Part shown: one piece after another, positions 34,945 to 45,950 of the stretch | How the letters are laid out: every line of letters begins with the position of its first letter | How positions within the stretch are numbered: position 1 is the stretch's first letter | Origin: Rhizoclosmatium globosum | Lineage: Eukaryota; Chytridiomycota; Chytridiomycetes; Chytridiales; Chytriomycetaceae | Direction of reading: 5' to 3' | Length of the DNA: 64,000 nt | Assembly (NCBI GenBank): GCA_002104985.1 | Contig: MCGO01000105.1 | Location: forward strand, 80,520 to 144,519 | The notes under the pieces: generated by a model | The model's input: only the letters and a program-made list of their open reading frames with translations | Told to the model about the DNA's origin: nothing | The model's database searches: none | Made by a program: the position numbers and the translations under genes

Positions 34945-36719
34945 ATGAACAACGTCCGTCCAAGTACTGCGACTCATTCTTCAAGTGCCACAAGCATCTC
35001 AGTCGTTGAGAAGATCAAAGGATGGAGGCCACGGTTCTTTTTGCTTATGGCTTTTATTATCACAGCAAGTAGCGTCACTGTTGGAGTTCTTGGATGGTTT
35101 GGCATATTCACTCGTTCTTGAAGTTGTCTTGATTTGTCCAATGAAACAGGCGACTTACGCTCAACGCGGCTAAACTAAATATTTCTGACATTGTAAAACA
35201 ACTGGAAGACGTCGTAAGCGACCGAATATCTGCGTATGTTATCGAAGAGAGTGTACGGTTGAGAGACTATGTTGGATTACAAAAACAGCTCTTTCAAGTA
35301 ACCTTTTGAATGATATTCCATGTACAGCTCAAACTCATTGATGTTAATAGACAAATCAGTTTAGCGCTTCGACTCCAGAGAAATGGAACAAGACTATGCG
35401 AGGGATGCTGTCTCTTTTAGATAACAACCGTGAAACAAGTGTTGACGCTTTCTTTGTTATGTTTCCTGCTGGAGAGCTATCTGGATACACGTATAATGCA
35501 ACTGGCTCCTTGCAAATGGTATGGAGTTTAAGAAATGAAATGAATTTTAACAATGGAGCACAGTGGAATCAACATGGCCTTACAATCTCAACGTACGACT
35601 GTGATGTAAACGGGTATCCTCTTGGTGCTCCTATCCGTATATTTACCGACGTCGGAGCTGGAACGCCGCAAGAGCCTGGGAATAACTTGACACTCCTACA
35701 CGGTTTCGGGGGCCCATCTGCTGCAAATCTGAATTACTCCAACCCAAACGCAGCCGGTGCATCAATTATACGTCCTGTGATGGGACGAATTTTTAAGACT
35801 AATGTTGCCGTCGCTGTGAATGAAGTAACAAAGGAAAAGGTTATAGTTGGGGCAGGTCAGTGCATGGTTTGTATGATAACGAAACTGATATTTTGGCGCA
35901 GATATGTCTATGATGTTCCTTTCAAGACAGTTGGACGAAATCGCAAAGGATATTTCAGCCCCGTTATTTATTGGCGTCATTGGAGCTAACTCTGGGCGAT
36001 TATTGGCTAGTTCTCCGAAAATGGAGTTGTTGAACGACGACAAAACGCGGATGCTTGATGCAAGGGAACTCCAAAATCCACATATCTGTGACTTTGTTGG
36101 ATATCTAAATGAAACTTACGGTTCTCAATTGGGTTTTATTCCGCAAATGAATCGTCTCGCTGATGAGTTAAATGCCATACAAATTGATGGAGGATCGCGT
36201 TTCGCGGAACGAAATGTTGGTGGGGTGGATTGGATAATGAAAATCAAATCAATGCCGTATGGTGGGAAAACGCTGATATTGCTTACGTATATGGACGTTG
36301 AGGCATTTCAAAAGCAGGTGCAAGAGACAAGTGACAGAACTGGACTCGCTATGCTAGGAATAATTGTTGCATTTGTAATACTCGGATGCTTGTTTGCGCT
36401 CGTGATTACCAGACAGTTGGGTTTGGTGGCGATTCAAATTGATTTGTTGAAGAATTTAAAGTTTAGTGAGGTTTTGGATAAGGAAAGTGGAGTCAAGAAT
36501 CGTAGCTTTGTTCTGGAACTTGCGAAACTACAAGAAGCGTTTCATGAAATGGTTGCAGTCTTTGCAAAGTCTTTGAAGACGAGTCACAGTCTCCAAAAAG
36601 GTCCTCAGACGTATGTCGCTGGATCTGCGAATTCCGTGCAACCTTCTCAGCCAGGCAGTGGAGGTATTAATGCAGACAGAAACACGAGTGCCATTAGTCC
36701 AATGAATCGAACTCTTTAA
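34945..36719 (+). CDS. Cache-like membrane receptor without visible output domain, copy A
   Basis: Five exons are inferred: 34945-35096, 35150-35297, 35351-35518, 35564-35855 and 35902-36719, giving 525 residues, intact. After a short polar N-terminus comes the family motif GWRPRFFLLMAFIITASSVTVG (first membrane helix), then an ectodomain of about 360 residues, a second helix (LGIIVAFVILGCLFALVITRQLG) and a HAMP/linker-like segment (LKNLKFSEVLDKESG). A helical tail (ELAKLQEAFHEMVAVFAKSL) ends about 40 residues later. Topology and ectodomain size fit dCache-type sensors. The helical linker resembles those leading into class III cyclase or kinase domains, but no such domain follows. Ligand and role are unknown. 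It belongs to a family of at least four in this window. Confidence 0.75.
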
Positions 36720-36772
36720 TTTATCATGTTTTATTCGTCCAAATAAATCAATCAGTTTTCCTTCAAAACAAA

Positions 36773-37918
36773 ATGGGAGACTCGTTGCTTCACTTCAAAG
36801 CACAGTTTGAACGAGCCAAAGACCTCCTCCGGGCCCATCGATACGACGCCGTTCCTCCTTTTATACTCCAACAATACGAAAGTAGCGCATGTGACTTTGC
36901 GCGTGCGTTGCTTGACAGCGGAGAAATCAACGAGGCGATTCGGGTTTGTGACGCTGCAATTCTTGTTTCAGGCGGCGACCATGTGCGCGAATTGATCGAC
37001 GAAGCACTGCAATTTGCACCAAAGTTGGACCAGATTGAATGCCGCCAAACAGAGGCATGTGTAATAGAGCCGTCCATTACACATGGCGTAGTTGGATACA
37101 AAGACGGTCTCTCTCTTTCGCTCTTTGCTTCAAATCACCTGGCTTTAAACTCTCCGTGCACCATCCACAATGCTCTGAATCACTGGCCGGCATTGTCAGA
37201 CAGACCCTGGTCCCTTGAATCTCTGCGTGCTGTAATTGGACACAGGTGGATTCCTGTTGAGATTGGATCAAAGTATACGGATGATAATTGGAGTCAGAAG
37301 GTGATGCTGGGAAGGGTCTTTATGGATCGATACGTGTTTGGACTGGAGAACGTTGATGGAGACATTGAATCTCACGAAGATGGAAGCGAAAGCGAATCTG
37401 ATCCCGAAAGTACATCAGAGAATGATACGGTGGATGGCGCTCGAAAACGGCCGAAGATTGACAAGGAATCAAAGCCAATCGCGTATCTTGCTCAACATAA
37501 TCTATTCCGCCAAATACCCGAGCTGTACAACGATATCGCAACTTCCGACTTTTGTCATATGACGGACTCGGATTCTGACCCTACTCCGTCTATTTGGTTA
37601 GGTCCGGCTGGCACAATCTCTCCTTTACACACTGATCCTCGTCACAACATCTTCACTCAAATTATTGGACGAAAGTATATTAGACTCTATGCCCCCACTG
37701 AAACTGAGAATGTGTACCCACATACTGAAAAAATGCTTCAAAACACAAGTCAAGTTGATGTTGAATCCCCTGACTTAGAACATCATCCGAAATTTAAAAA
37801 CGCGAAATATGTCGAATGCATTGTCAGGCCGGGCGACTGTTTATTTATTCCAAAGGGGTGGTGGCATTATGTTCGGAGTTTGGATTCAAGTTGCAGTATT
37901 TCTTTCTGGTTTGATTGA
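36773..37918 (+). CDS. JmjC-domain 2-oxoglutarate oxygenase, JMJD5/KDM8-like
   Basis: A single exon of 381 residues. The C-terminal cupin/JmjC domain shows WLGPAGTISPLHTDPRHN (iron ligands H and D), QIIGRKYIRLY (the lysine expected to bind 2-oxoglutarate), and GDCLFIPKGWWHYVRSL (second iron-binding histidine). This order and the SxLHxD...GWWHxV pattern are typical of JMJD5/KDM8, a protein hydroxylase/demethylase-like enzyme. An acidic linker (SESESDPESTSENDT) separates it from a helical N-terminal part, which in human JMJD5 is also non-catalytic. It lies tandem between two Cache-like receptor genes, only 50 nt after one. The ATG at 36773 is the first in frame. Substrate is unknown. Confidence 0.88.
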   Translation: MGDSLLHFKAQFERAKDLLRAHRYDAVPPFILQQYESSACDFARALLDSGEINEAIRVCDAAILVSGGDHVRELIDEALQFAPKLDQIECRQTEACVIEPSITHGVVGYKDGLSLSLFASNHLALNSPCTIHNALNHWPALSDRPWSLESLRAVIGHRWIPVEIGSKYTDDNWSQKVMLGRVFMDRYVFGLENVDGDIESHEDGSESESDPESTSENDTVDGARKRPKIDKESKPIAYLAQHNLFRQIPELYNDIATSDFCHMTDSDSDPTPSIWLGPAGTISPLHTDPRHNIFTQIIGRKYIRLYAPTETENVYPHTEKMLQNTSQVDVESPDLEHHPKFKNAKYVECIVRPGDCLFIPKGWWHYVRSLDSSCSISFWFD

Positions 37919-38050
37919 AGCTTGAATACAATGGGGTCAGCATGACAATGCACGTTTATAATACAATAGGGAACAATGAATGTCTACCAAGAACAATGTG
38001 CAATGTGAAACAATGTAAGGAAGGCAACCAGAATTCACTCTCGAAAAAGT

Positions 38051-39839
38051 ATGGCCATCCCTTCCTTTGCACGTCCGAGTACAGCCACTGTCGCGTCAAC
38101 AGCTACTTCTATCTCTGTTGTGGAGAAACTCAAAGGATGGCGTCCACGCTTCTTTATGCTCATGACTTTGTTCATTGCTGCGAGTAGTATCACGGTCGGA
38201 GTACTCGGATGGTTCGGATCCTCGCAAATTAATAAATCTTATAATCTAATAAACTCCTAGGCGTCTCACTCTCGATGCGGCAAAAAACAATATCGAAGAC
38301 CTCGTCCGACAAATCCAAGACCTCGTTTCGAATCGCATCACAAGCTACATTGTCGATGAAGGCAGTCGATTGAGTGATTTTGTTGCGTTACAACAGGATT
38401 TGTTTAGGGTAGGCTTGAAATCTATTTTAACTTTGACACTTATTGTTATGTGAATTGCTAGAACAATGTTTTGAGTGCAGCCACACCGGAACGAAGAAAT
38501 CGAACTTTGCAGACTATGCTTTCGCTCTTGAATCGGAATCGACAGACGAGCGTTGATGTGTTTTATGTTACGTATCCTGCTGGTGAGATTACTGGATATA
38601 CTTATAATTCTACGGGGGACTTGCAAATGGTATGAACATCTATTTTCTTCATCATTTATTTTTGCTTATAAGATATCTAGTGGACTCAGCAAGGTTTAAC
38701 TGTCACGACTTGGACTTGCGACAGCGATGGAATACCTGTTGGGAATCCATACAGCGTCGTGACTGACGTCGGAGATGGGACTCCTCAAAATCCGGGAAAT
38801 AATCGGCTGTTAAATTGGGGCCCTGGTGGGGCGGCAAAAGTTGACTTGGACTATTCAAGCGACAATGACACTGGAATCTCGGTTACGTATCCTTGGAATG
38901 GAAGACTCTTCAAGACTACAGTTGGACTGACGTTTAATAAGGTGACTGGCGAGAAAGTTATTGTTGGAGGCGGTGAGTTGACTGCGTTATAAGAAAAGGT
39001 TGAGAAGCTGACTTGGTTGTTTGCTAGATTGGACTATGACCCTTCTATCGCAGCAGCTCGATAACATAAATGCAGCTATCCCGTACCCTCTCTTTATTGG
39101 TATTTTCGGTACAGCTGCGGGAAACTTGATTGCAAGTTCGCCGAGGGTTATCAATCTTAGCGCGGACAAGACACGAATGCTTGGACTCCATGAAATGAAT
39201 AATAGCTTTGTTCATGACTTTGACGGATATTTGAATGCTACATATGGAAACGGGTTAAGTGTTCAAGAGCAGCTGAACCTGCTTCGGGATAAACTCCGCG
39301 TATTTCAAGCAACGGATAAGAAACTCTATGTTATAAGAAGTTTGCGAGGAGAAGATTGGATACTCCAGTTGAGTTTAATCGAATATTCAAATCAAGTGTT
39401 TGTTCAAGTGACTTACCTCGACATTGCTGCGTTTCAAAAAGAAGTTCAAAGCACAAGCGATAAAACTGGGTATACTATGTTGGGAATTATTGTTGCTTTC
39501 GTGGTTCTTGGTTGTCTCTTTGCGATTGTTATCACGCGACAACTCGGAGTTGTTGCGCGTCAGATTGATATGCTCAAGAATTTAAAGTTTAGCGAGGTGT
39601 TGGATAAAGATAGTGGTGTCAAAAGTCGTAGTTTCGTTTTTGAACTTGCGAAGTTGCAGGAGGCGTTTCATGAAATGGTTACGGTCTTTGCGAAAACGCT
39701 TAAAACTAGTCAGGGACTGCAAAGAGGGCCGCAGGTTCATGGTGGTGCTGTTGGAACGGGGTCTATTAATTCTGTTCAGGCTTCTCAAAATTTGAATGTT
39801 GGCACGGGGTCGAAGCGGGAGGCTGGGTCAGTGGTTTAA
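38051..39839 (+). CDS. Cache-like membrane receptor without visible output domain, copy B
   Basis: Five exons (38051-38211, 38261-38408, 38462-38629, 38681-38972, 39028-39839) have the same phases and nearly the same sizes as copy A; exons 2-4 are exactly 148, 168 and 292 nt in both. The product has 526 residues and is intact. The first helix follows GWRPRFFMLMTLFIAASS; the second is MLGIIVAFVVLGCLFAIVITRQ. The tail carries LKNLKFSEVLDKDSG and ELAKLQEAFHEMVTVFAKTL. Its ectodomain is the most diverged (for example DYSSDNDTGISVTYPWNGRLF), consistent with a different ligand. The start at 38051 is chosen by homology with copy C. Confidence 0.75.
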
Positions 39840-40098
39840 TTCTTTATGGAAATAAAGCTTGATTTTGTTTTTGTGGATTGAGGGATCCGTGTATTTTGTT
39901 TACTGAGCCAGAAAAAGGAATATTTGAACCTGCACACAATCCTCCTTTGTTCACTTTTGCAACTTCAAAACGACACAAAGAATCGTCGGAGGCTCGGAGC
40001 TATGTGACAATGAAGAAATTTCAACAATGCAATTCTGTGAATGCACAATGGTGTTTATCCCCACATTCGTGCAGAACAAAAAATTATTGCAAAAAAGG

Positions 40099-41838
40099 AT
40101 GACTGTTCCGTCAGCTGTCAGACAAAGCTCTGCTACGATCGCCTCCACGGCTACAACTGAATCAGTTGTCAAGAAGATTCAAGGATGGCGTCCACGCTTC
40201 TTTATGCTTATAACTCTTTTCATTGCTGCCAGCAGCATCACTGTCGGGGTTCTTGGATGGTATATATTCGTTTTACGCACTCTTTATATCTAACGATATT
40301 AAGGCGACTGACATTGAACGCTGCAAAAAAGAATATAACGGACTTAGTGGAACAGGTCGAAAATTTGATTAGTGACCGCATCTCGGCTTATATTATGGAT
40401 GAGAGCATCCGTTTGACTGATTTTGTTGATATGCAACAAGAGCTATTCAGGGTATATTTTTGCCACTATGCTTCGTCTATCTAACATAGCATTCAGTCAA
40501 ACCAGTTGAGCGCTTCGACACCTGAAAGAAAGAACAAGACAATGAGACAAATGTTGACTCTTTTGAATCATCACCGAGACACAAGTGTGGACATTTTCTA
40601 TGTAACGGTTCCCGAAGGTGAAGTGAGCGGTTATGCTTATACTGTTGATGGGACTTTGCAACTGGTTGGTTCAATTTTGATAATAGAGACTTTTGTCTGA
40701 CTCGATATTAGTGGGACCAAAAGGGCTTGACATTAAGTGTTTATAATTGCGATAAAAAGGGAAATCCTCTGGGCAGCCCTGTCAGTGTCACCACTGATGA
40801 AGGCAACAAGACTCCACAAAAGCCTGGAAATAACCACACCTTGGACTATGGTATCGGTGGAATGTCTGCAACGAACTTGAATTACTCTGATCCTAACTCG
40901 ACTGGTATGTCAAAGATCAGACCTTGGGGCGGACGTATTTTCAAGACCAATGTCGGCGTTGCTATTAATGAGGTGACCAACGAGAAAGTTGTTGTCGGAG
41001 CTGGTATGAGCTTTTTTTCCATGTTATGACTCTATGTTTTATTTGGTGTAGACTTGTCCATGGGCTTTCTGTCCAAGCAATTAAGCGAGATTTCTAAAGA
41101 GATTCCATCCCCTCTATTTGTTGGTGTTATTGGAGCGGTGTCGGGTCGAATGATTGCTAGTTCACCGGCAGTCAATCTTTAAATCCAGAAAAGACGAGAA
41201 TGCTAGACGCCTGGGAACTAGACAGCATTCACATCGCAGACTTTACTGGTTATCTCAACGAAACGTATGGTACACAAATGGGGTTCGTAGCCAAGATGCA
41301 GCTCCTGGCGTCGGAGTTAAACGCAATGCAAGAAGATGGCGGCTCTCGTTTTTCTTACAGATCTGTAGGCGGCGTTGATTGGATACTCAAAGTGAAATCT
41401 ATACCATACGGAGGGAAGACTTTGATGCTGCTGACGTATATGGATTTGCAAGCGTTTCAAAAGCAGGTGCAAGAGACAAGTGATAAGACTGGATTTGCGA
41501 TGCTGGGTATTATTGTCGCGTTCGTTACTCTTGGTTGCTTGTTCGCGTTGGTTATAACAAGACAGCTCGGCGTAGTTGCGCGGCAAATCGATATGCTAAA
41601 AAACTTAAAATTCAGCGAAGTTCTGGACAAAGAAAGTGGAGTAAAGAGCCGAAGTTTCGTGTTTGAACTCGCGAAGCTTCAAGAAGCCTTCCATGAAATG
41701 GTCACTGTTTTCGCCAAGACCTTGAAGACTAACCAGAGCATACAAAAGGGCCCTGTTATGTCAGCAAACTCTGTTCATGCATCACAAAATTTGAATGTCG
41801 GAACAACTTCGGAAAGGAAATTTAGTGCCAATGTTTAA
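40099..41838 (+). CDS. Cache-like membrane receptor without visible output domain, copy C
   Basis: Five exons (40099-40259, 40304-40451, 40497-40664, 40712-41003, 41052-41838) share the family's intron positions. It is the closest relative of the truncated copy at 12785-14132; for example both have PNSTGMSKIRPWGGRIFKT. One base is apparently missing near 41180, after SSPAVNL: the frame then gives a stop, whereas the shifted frame continues with KTRMLDAWELDS, as in the relatives. The tail is unusually well kept (VLDKESGVKSRSFVFELAKL). An upstream in-frame ATG at 40027 exists, but homology supports 40099. A real frameshift would truncate the protein before the second helix. Confidence 0.7.
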
Positions 41839-42116
41839 TGTTTTGAAGCCCTTCCTTTACGCTTTTTACTGGGCCTATCAACCGAATAAAAATGTTTGAG
41901 TTGACAATATTCACAAAGGGATTGACGTCCTTATGGGATGACAACCTTTGTTACTTCTTGAAAATTCTTTCATTCCAATGCCTTTGCATCATCGAGCAAC
42001 ACGAGTGTAACTACACGCGCTTCAGCTGAAACTTAGGGTTTGTTTTCTTTTCGTCTTTTTTTTTATCAGATTTGTCCCTTTGTCTGTTTGTTGTTCATTG
42101 TTGGAATGAAAATCTG

Positions 42117-43057
42117 ATGAGTTTCGTCCTCACCACCGTATCAGACCAAGAGGTACAAATACTTGCTATTCTTGGAGGTGTAGGCCTAGTCTTTCCAACG
42201 GCGTGTCTTATATTTCATATTGTGTATATTATTACCGTTGATGGTGCTTCAAAGGATGGCCAATCCTTCACAACTCGGCTTCTACAAACCTTCAATCTTA
42301 ACCTCCTCGTATATTCTTTATCTATGATGGGCCTCTATGTCTCTTTTCTTGTTCAAGTACACGCTTTAGAGAACCCTAATTTACCCTGGATATTGCAAGC
42401 TGTGAACGATTTACTAGTCGCGATGGCAGAGTGCTCGTTCATATATTACAGCGCGGCCCGTGGCTTAAAAATTGTAAAAAGATTGTATCCGAGTGGTCGA
42501 AAGTGTTGGAGAGGTTTTTGCGAGTGATGCCATTATTGTGTTTGCACCTGTCTTCCAGCAACCATTGACGCCATTTTGTTGCTTTGGCCTGAACGTTTAT
42601 CCGATACTGTTCCTATTGTTAGTATTGTGGAGCAAGTTCTTTCGTGTATCGCTTGTTGGCGACGTTCGTCTTCGATTCGATTTTGATGGCAAGTTATTCC
42701 AAGTTTATATGGACGATGCAAGTCGATTTGAAGGGAGACGCAGACCCTAGTTTTCCTTTTGTTGCGCGATTTGGATGTTGTAGTGGAGTGTCTATATTTT
42801 TGGGGCTGAGTTTGTACGTCGTGGCTATTGCAGCTGGTTTGACAGGGTTTTGGTTTCAACTTGTCATGTGGCTCACGTACACTATTAGCACATGTGTACT
42901 TGTTTTCCTCATTTGGATGAAAGTTGCAATCAGAGGGGTCAAGTTGAGGAGTAGTATGCTGACAGGAAATAGTAATCCAAGCAAACGTGTTGGGGCTTCT
43001 GCTGTGGATAAAAGTACCGGAACTCCTTCCACGCATGCTGTCAAACTTCTGCTATAA
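42117..43057 (+). pseudogene. 7TM-like membrane protein, array copy 1, several frame changes
   Basis: This is the first of three tandem copies. It begins MSFVLTTVSDQEVQILAILGG and has helices ACLIFHIVYIITV, LNLLVYSLSMMGLYVSFLV, then later VVAIAAGLTGFWFQLVMWL and STCVLVFLIWMKVAIRGVK. The N- and C-terminal thirds read well, but the middle (42490-42650) needs at least three one-base frame changes (around 42515, 42560 and 42650) to follow the sister copies (FAPVF, ATIDAILLLWPERL, LLATFVFDSILMA). There is no room for introns at these points. The three-copy pattern suggests a receptor-like or sensory membrane protein of unknown type. Assembly errors could account for part of the damage. Confidence 0.6.
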
Positions 43058-43220
43058 ATCAAAGCGTAAAGAATGAGTCATTTGCTGAAACGATTTTCAT
43101 AAATAAATACAAAATGATTAAGGACTGTATTCTAATCATCGGGCTGCTGACCAAATCTCTTTGTTTACATTACGTATTTGATTCCATTGTTCACCACCCT
43201 TTGTTGTAAAAACTTGGTCA

Positions 43221-44202
43221 ATGAGCTTCGTCCCAACTGCTTATCAAACCAAGAAGCCCAAATCCTTGATGGCTTAGGAGGAGTAGGACTTATTTTTTCG
43301 ACTTCTTGTCTCATATTCCACTTTGGGTACATCATCGCCGTCGAAAATCCAGAAAAGGGCGGCATTGGCTTCGGCACCCTCCTTTTTCAACCATTTAACC
43401 TCAACCTGTTTTTATACTCGCTCTCTTCGATTGGCCTATTTATATCGTTTCTTGGCCAAGTACAATTCCCGTTGAGTCCGACTCTTCCTTGGATCTTGCA
43501 GGCTGTAAACGATCTGCTCGTTGCATGGCGGAATATTCGTTCATACAGTACAGTGCTTCTCGTGGTTGAGCATCGTAAGCGGGCATACCCAGTTTGGCGC
43601 TCAGTCTTGATCGATTTATGAAGGTTATGCCTTTCATCGTGTTTGCGCCAGTTGTTCCCGCAACTATCGATGCAGTTCTTCAAGCGTGGAATGGACGTGT
43701 TGGAGACGTTGTTGCGATTGTGAGTCCAATTGAAATGGTGTTGTCTTGTATTGCGCTAGCGGTGACATATGTCTTTGACGCGGTGATGATGGCGGGATTT
43801 TCCAAATTTATAATGATTATTCAAGCGACGCTTGGAAGTGAATCTGATGCTAGTTATCCATTGGTTGCACGGTTTGGGTGCTATGCAGGTGGTGCATTTT
43901 TTCTGGGGTTGACTTCTTATGTCATTGCCATTGCGGCGGGTCTAACAGGGTTTTGGTACAATTTTGTCATGTGGTTCGCGTATTTTATAGCGACGTGGGT
44001 GCTGGTTTTTTTGATTTGGATGAAGGTTGCCATTCGAGGAGTGAAAAGGGGCAGTATTTCGGCTGGAAGTGGACCCACCAAGCGCCGCGGCACGGGAACG
44101 GCAGGCAAAAGTGGAGGAGTTCCATCGATAAATGCCATCCAGAATTCCGATACCATTCAAAGTGTTAAAAGCTCGGGTCCAAATTTCGAAATGGATCTAT
44201 AG
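43221..44202 (+). pseudogene. 7TM-like membrane protein, array copy 2, several frame changes
   Basis: Clear tandem paralog of copy 1: SNQEAQILDGLGGVGLIFSTS matches its N-terminus, and the second half (FIVFAPVVPATIDAVLQAW, VIAIAAGLTGFWYNFVMWF, WVLVFLIWMKVAIRGVKRG) is open to the stop at 44202. Frame changes are needed shortly after the ATG (about 43240), after NDLLVA (43525) and twice near 43570-43620. The C-terminal tail is polar and glycine/serine-rich, presumably cytosolic. Function is unknown. Confidence 0.6.
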
Positions 44203-44344
44203 TATGACAATTTTTCCTCTTTCCCCTTATTTAATTTAAGCTCATATTTTGAAAAAGTTAAAATTATACGCGTGAACGGTCTTGCATTCCTTTGTTTCGA
44301 TTTCCTTTGTTTCGCATTGTTTTTGGACCACTCCCACGGCATCC

Positions 44345-45385
44345 ATGAATTCTACAACGGGCACTCTAACCTTTGAGGAAGGAAAGGATCTTTTAATAGG
44401 TCTCGGGGCAATTGGAATCATTACCACTATTACAGCCTTTATGTACCACGTCATTTACGTCCTTCATGTTGAAACATATCTGAAGGATGGAACATACAAA
44501 CTCAAGAAACTATGGCAACCCTTCAACTTAAACCTTCTTGTAATGGCGATTTCCATGCTTGGTTATTATATCACGTTTATCATTGGCCTTGAGTTTCCGA
44601 ACGACACGAATCTTCAATCCTTTTACTGGCATTAAGACTTTTTGATTGCTACCACTGAATATTGTTATATTCGATATAGTGCGAGTCGTGGGTTGAGTAT
44701 CATTACAGGGCGTATCCGGGAATGCGACGACTCTGAAATACTTTTTGAAGGTTGTTCCGTTCTTATTGTATGCGCAGGTTTTTCCTGCGACGATTGACGC
44801 GGCGTTACGGGTTTCTGGTCGCGAGGGAGTTGAAGCTGTTGCGGATGTTATGTGTATTGCTGAGCAGGTGTTTAGCTGTGTTGCGGCTTCGGCGACATTC
44901 TTTTTTGATTCTGTGTTTATGGCTGGTTTCTCGCGCTTTATCTTTGGGATTCAGAATGAATTGAAAGAGGAGATGGATCCTACTTTTTTGGTTATTGCAA
45001 AGTTGGGGTGTTGAGTTCCATGGCGATATTTATGGCGCTTGGTTTCTATGTTACAGTGCTTGCGGCGGGGGTTACGGGGTTTTGGTATAATGTTGGTATA
45101 TGGTGTGCATATTTTATGACGACCGTTGTGCTTGTATTGTTGATTGGGATGAAGATTTCGATACGGATTGTTGCACAGAGTGTCACTGGGGGCGGTAGTG
45201 ACCCAAGTAGGAGAGCAACGGTGGGTATGGGGAAGAGCACAGTGTCTGGAACGGTTGGTAAAACGAAGAATGGGTCTGTGTTAAGCGTTCTGTGTCAAAA
45301 TTCTAGTCGAAATTCTCAACTGCCATCTGCTGTTGGCACTTCAACAGCACAACCCTCTGGCATGACTTTGAAGCCAGGGCCCTGA
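44345..45385 (+). pseudogene. 7TM-like membrane protein, array copy 3, decayed
   Basis: Third tandem paralog, starting MNSTTGTLTFEEGKDLLIGLG, with helices similar to copies 1 and 2. A TAA interrupts it at about 44635, after FYWH; downstream the same frame continues with DFLIATTEYCYIRYSASRGLS, which matches the sister copies, so this looks like a true nonsense change. Further frame changes occur near 44740 and 45010. The final part (LGFYVTVLAAGVTGFWYNVG, VVLVLLIGMKISIRIV) ends at 45385. It is the most diverged copy. Confidence 0.6.
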
Positions 45386-45531
45386 TTAATTATTCGGAGC
45401 AACAATATCATCTCCATCTTCAATAAAGTTATAAAGTTTTATTGAATTACGATATCGATCGGTGACCATCGGTTCCGCTTTCTATCAGACTCTAACTTGA
45501 CCGTCTTGATTGGTGATTCTCCTTTGAATAA

Positions 45532-45819
45532 TTATCTCCGTGCATCAGGACAGTCCAGAGTCCGTGCACGTGACGCCATCTTCGCGCATGATTCTTCCAC
45601 ACAGTGGAGAAGGATCAGCCATGACAGAATCAAAAGGCATCGAGAGAGTATTTGAATTTCAGAGTATGTATCTGGGTCGGTATCGGCGATGATGAGGTAT
45701 GGATCCATTGTAGTTGGAATTGAAGGAGAAGTTGTGTTGGATGCAAAAGCCGAGAGTAAGAAGGATATGGTTTGGAGAAGGAGAGCTGATGTTATTTGAA
45801 GTTTTGTCTTGTCAATCAT
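45532..45819 (-). CDS. Hypothetical small membrane or secreted protein
   Basis: A frame of 95 residues from the ATG at 45819 has an N-terminal hydrophobic stretch (ITSALLLQTISFLLSAFAS) that could be a signal peptide, a second one (SRCLLILSWLILLHCV), and a short polar C-terminus. No family is recognised and no intron is evident. It may be a chance frame. Confidence 0.3.
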   Translation of the reverse strand: MIDKTKLQITSALLLQTISFLLSAFASNTTSPSIPTTMDPYLIIADTDPDTYSEIQILSRCLLILSWLILLHCVEESCAKMASRARTLDCPDARR

Positions 45820-45950
45820 TGGTAGGTATTGTATGCTTTTGTAGATGGAAGTGATTGGAATGCGGCTTCTTTTCTTCCAAGTCAAATTGCTAATTTTGGA
45901 ACAACATAAACCCTCTCTCGTTTACTGGTGTTTATTATTAGCATCAAATT

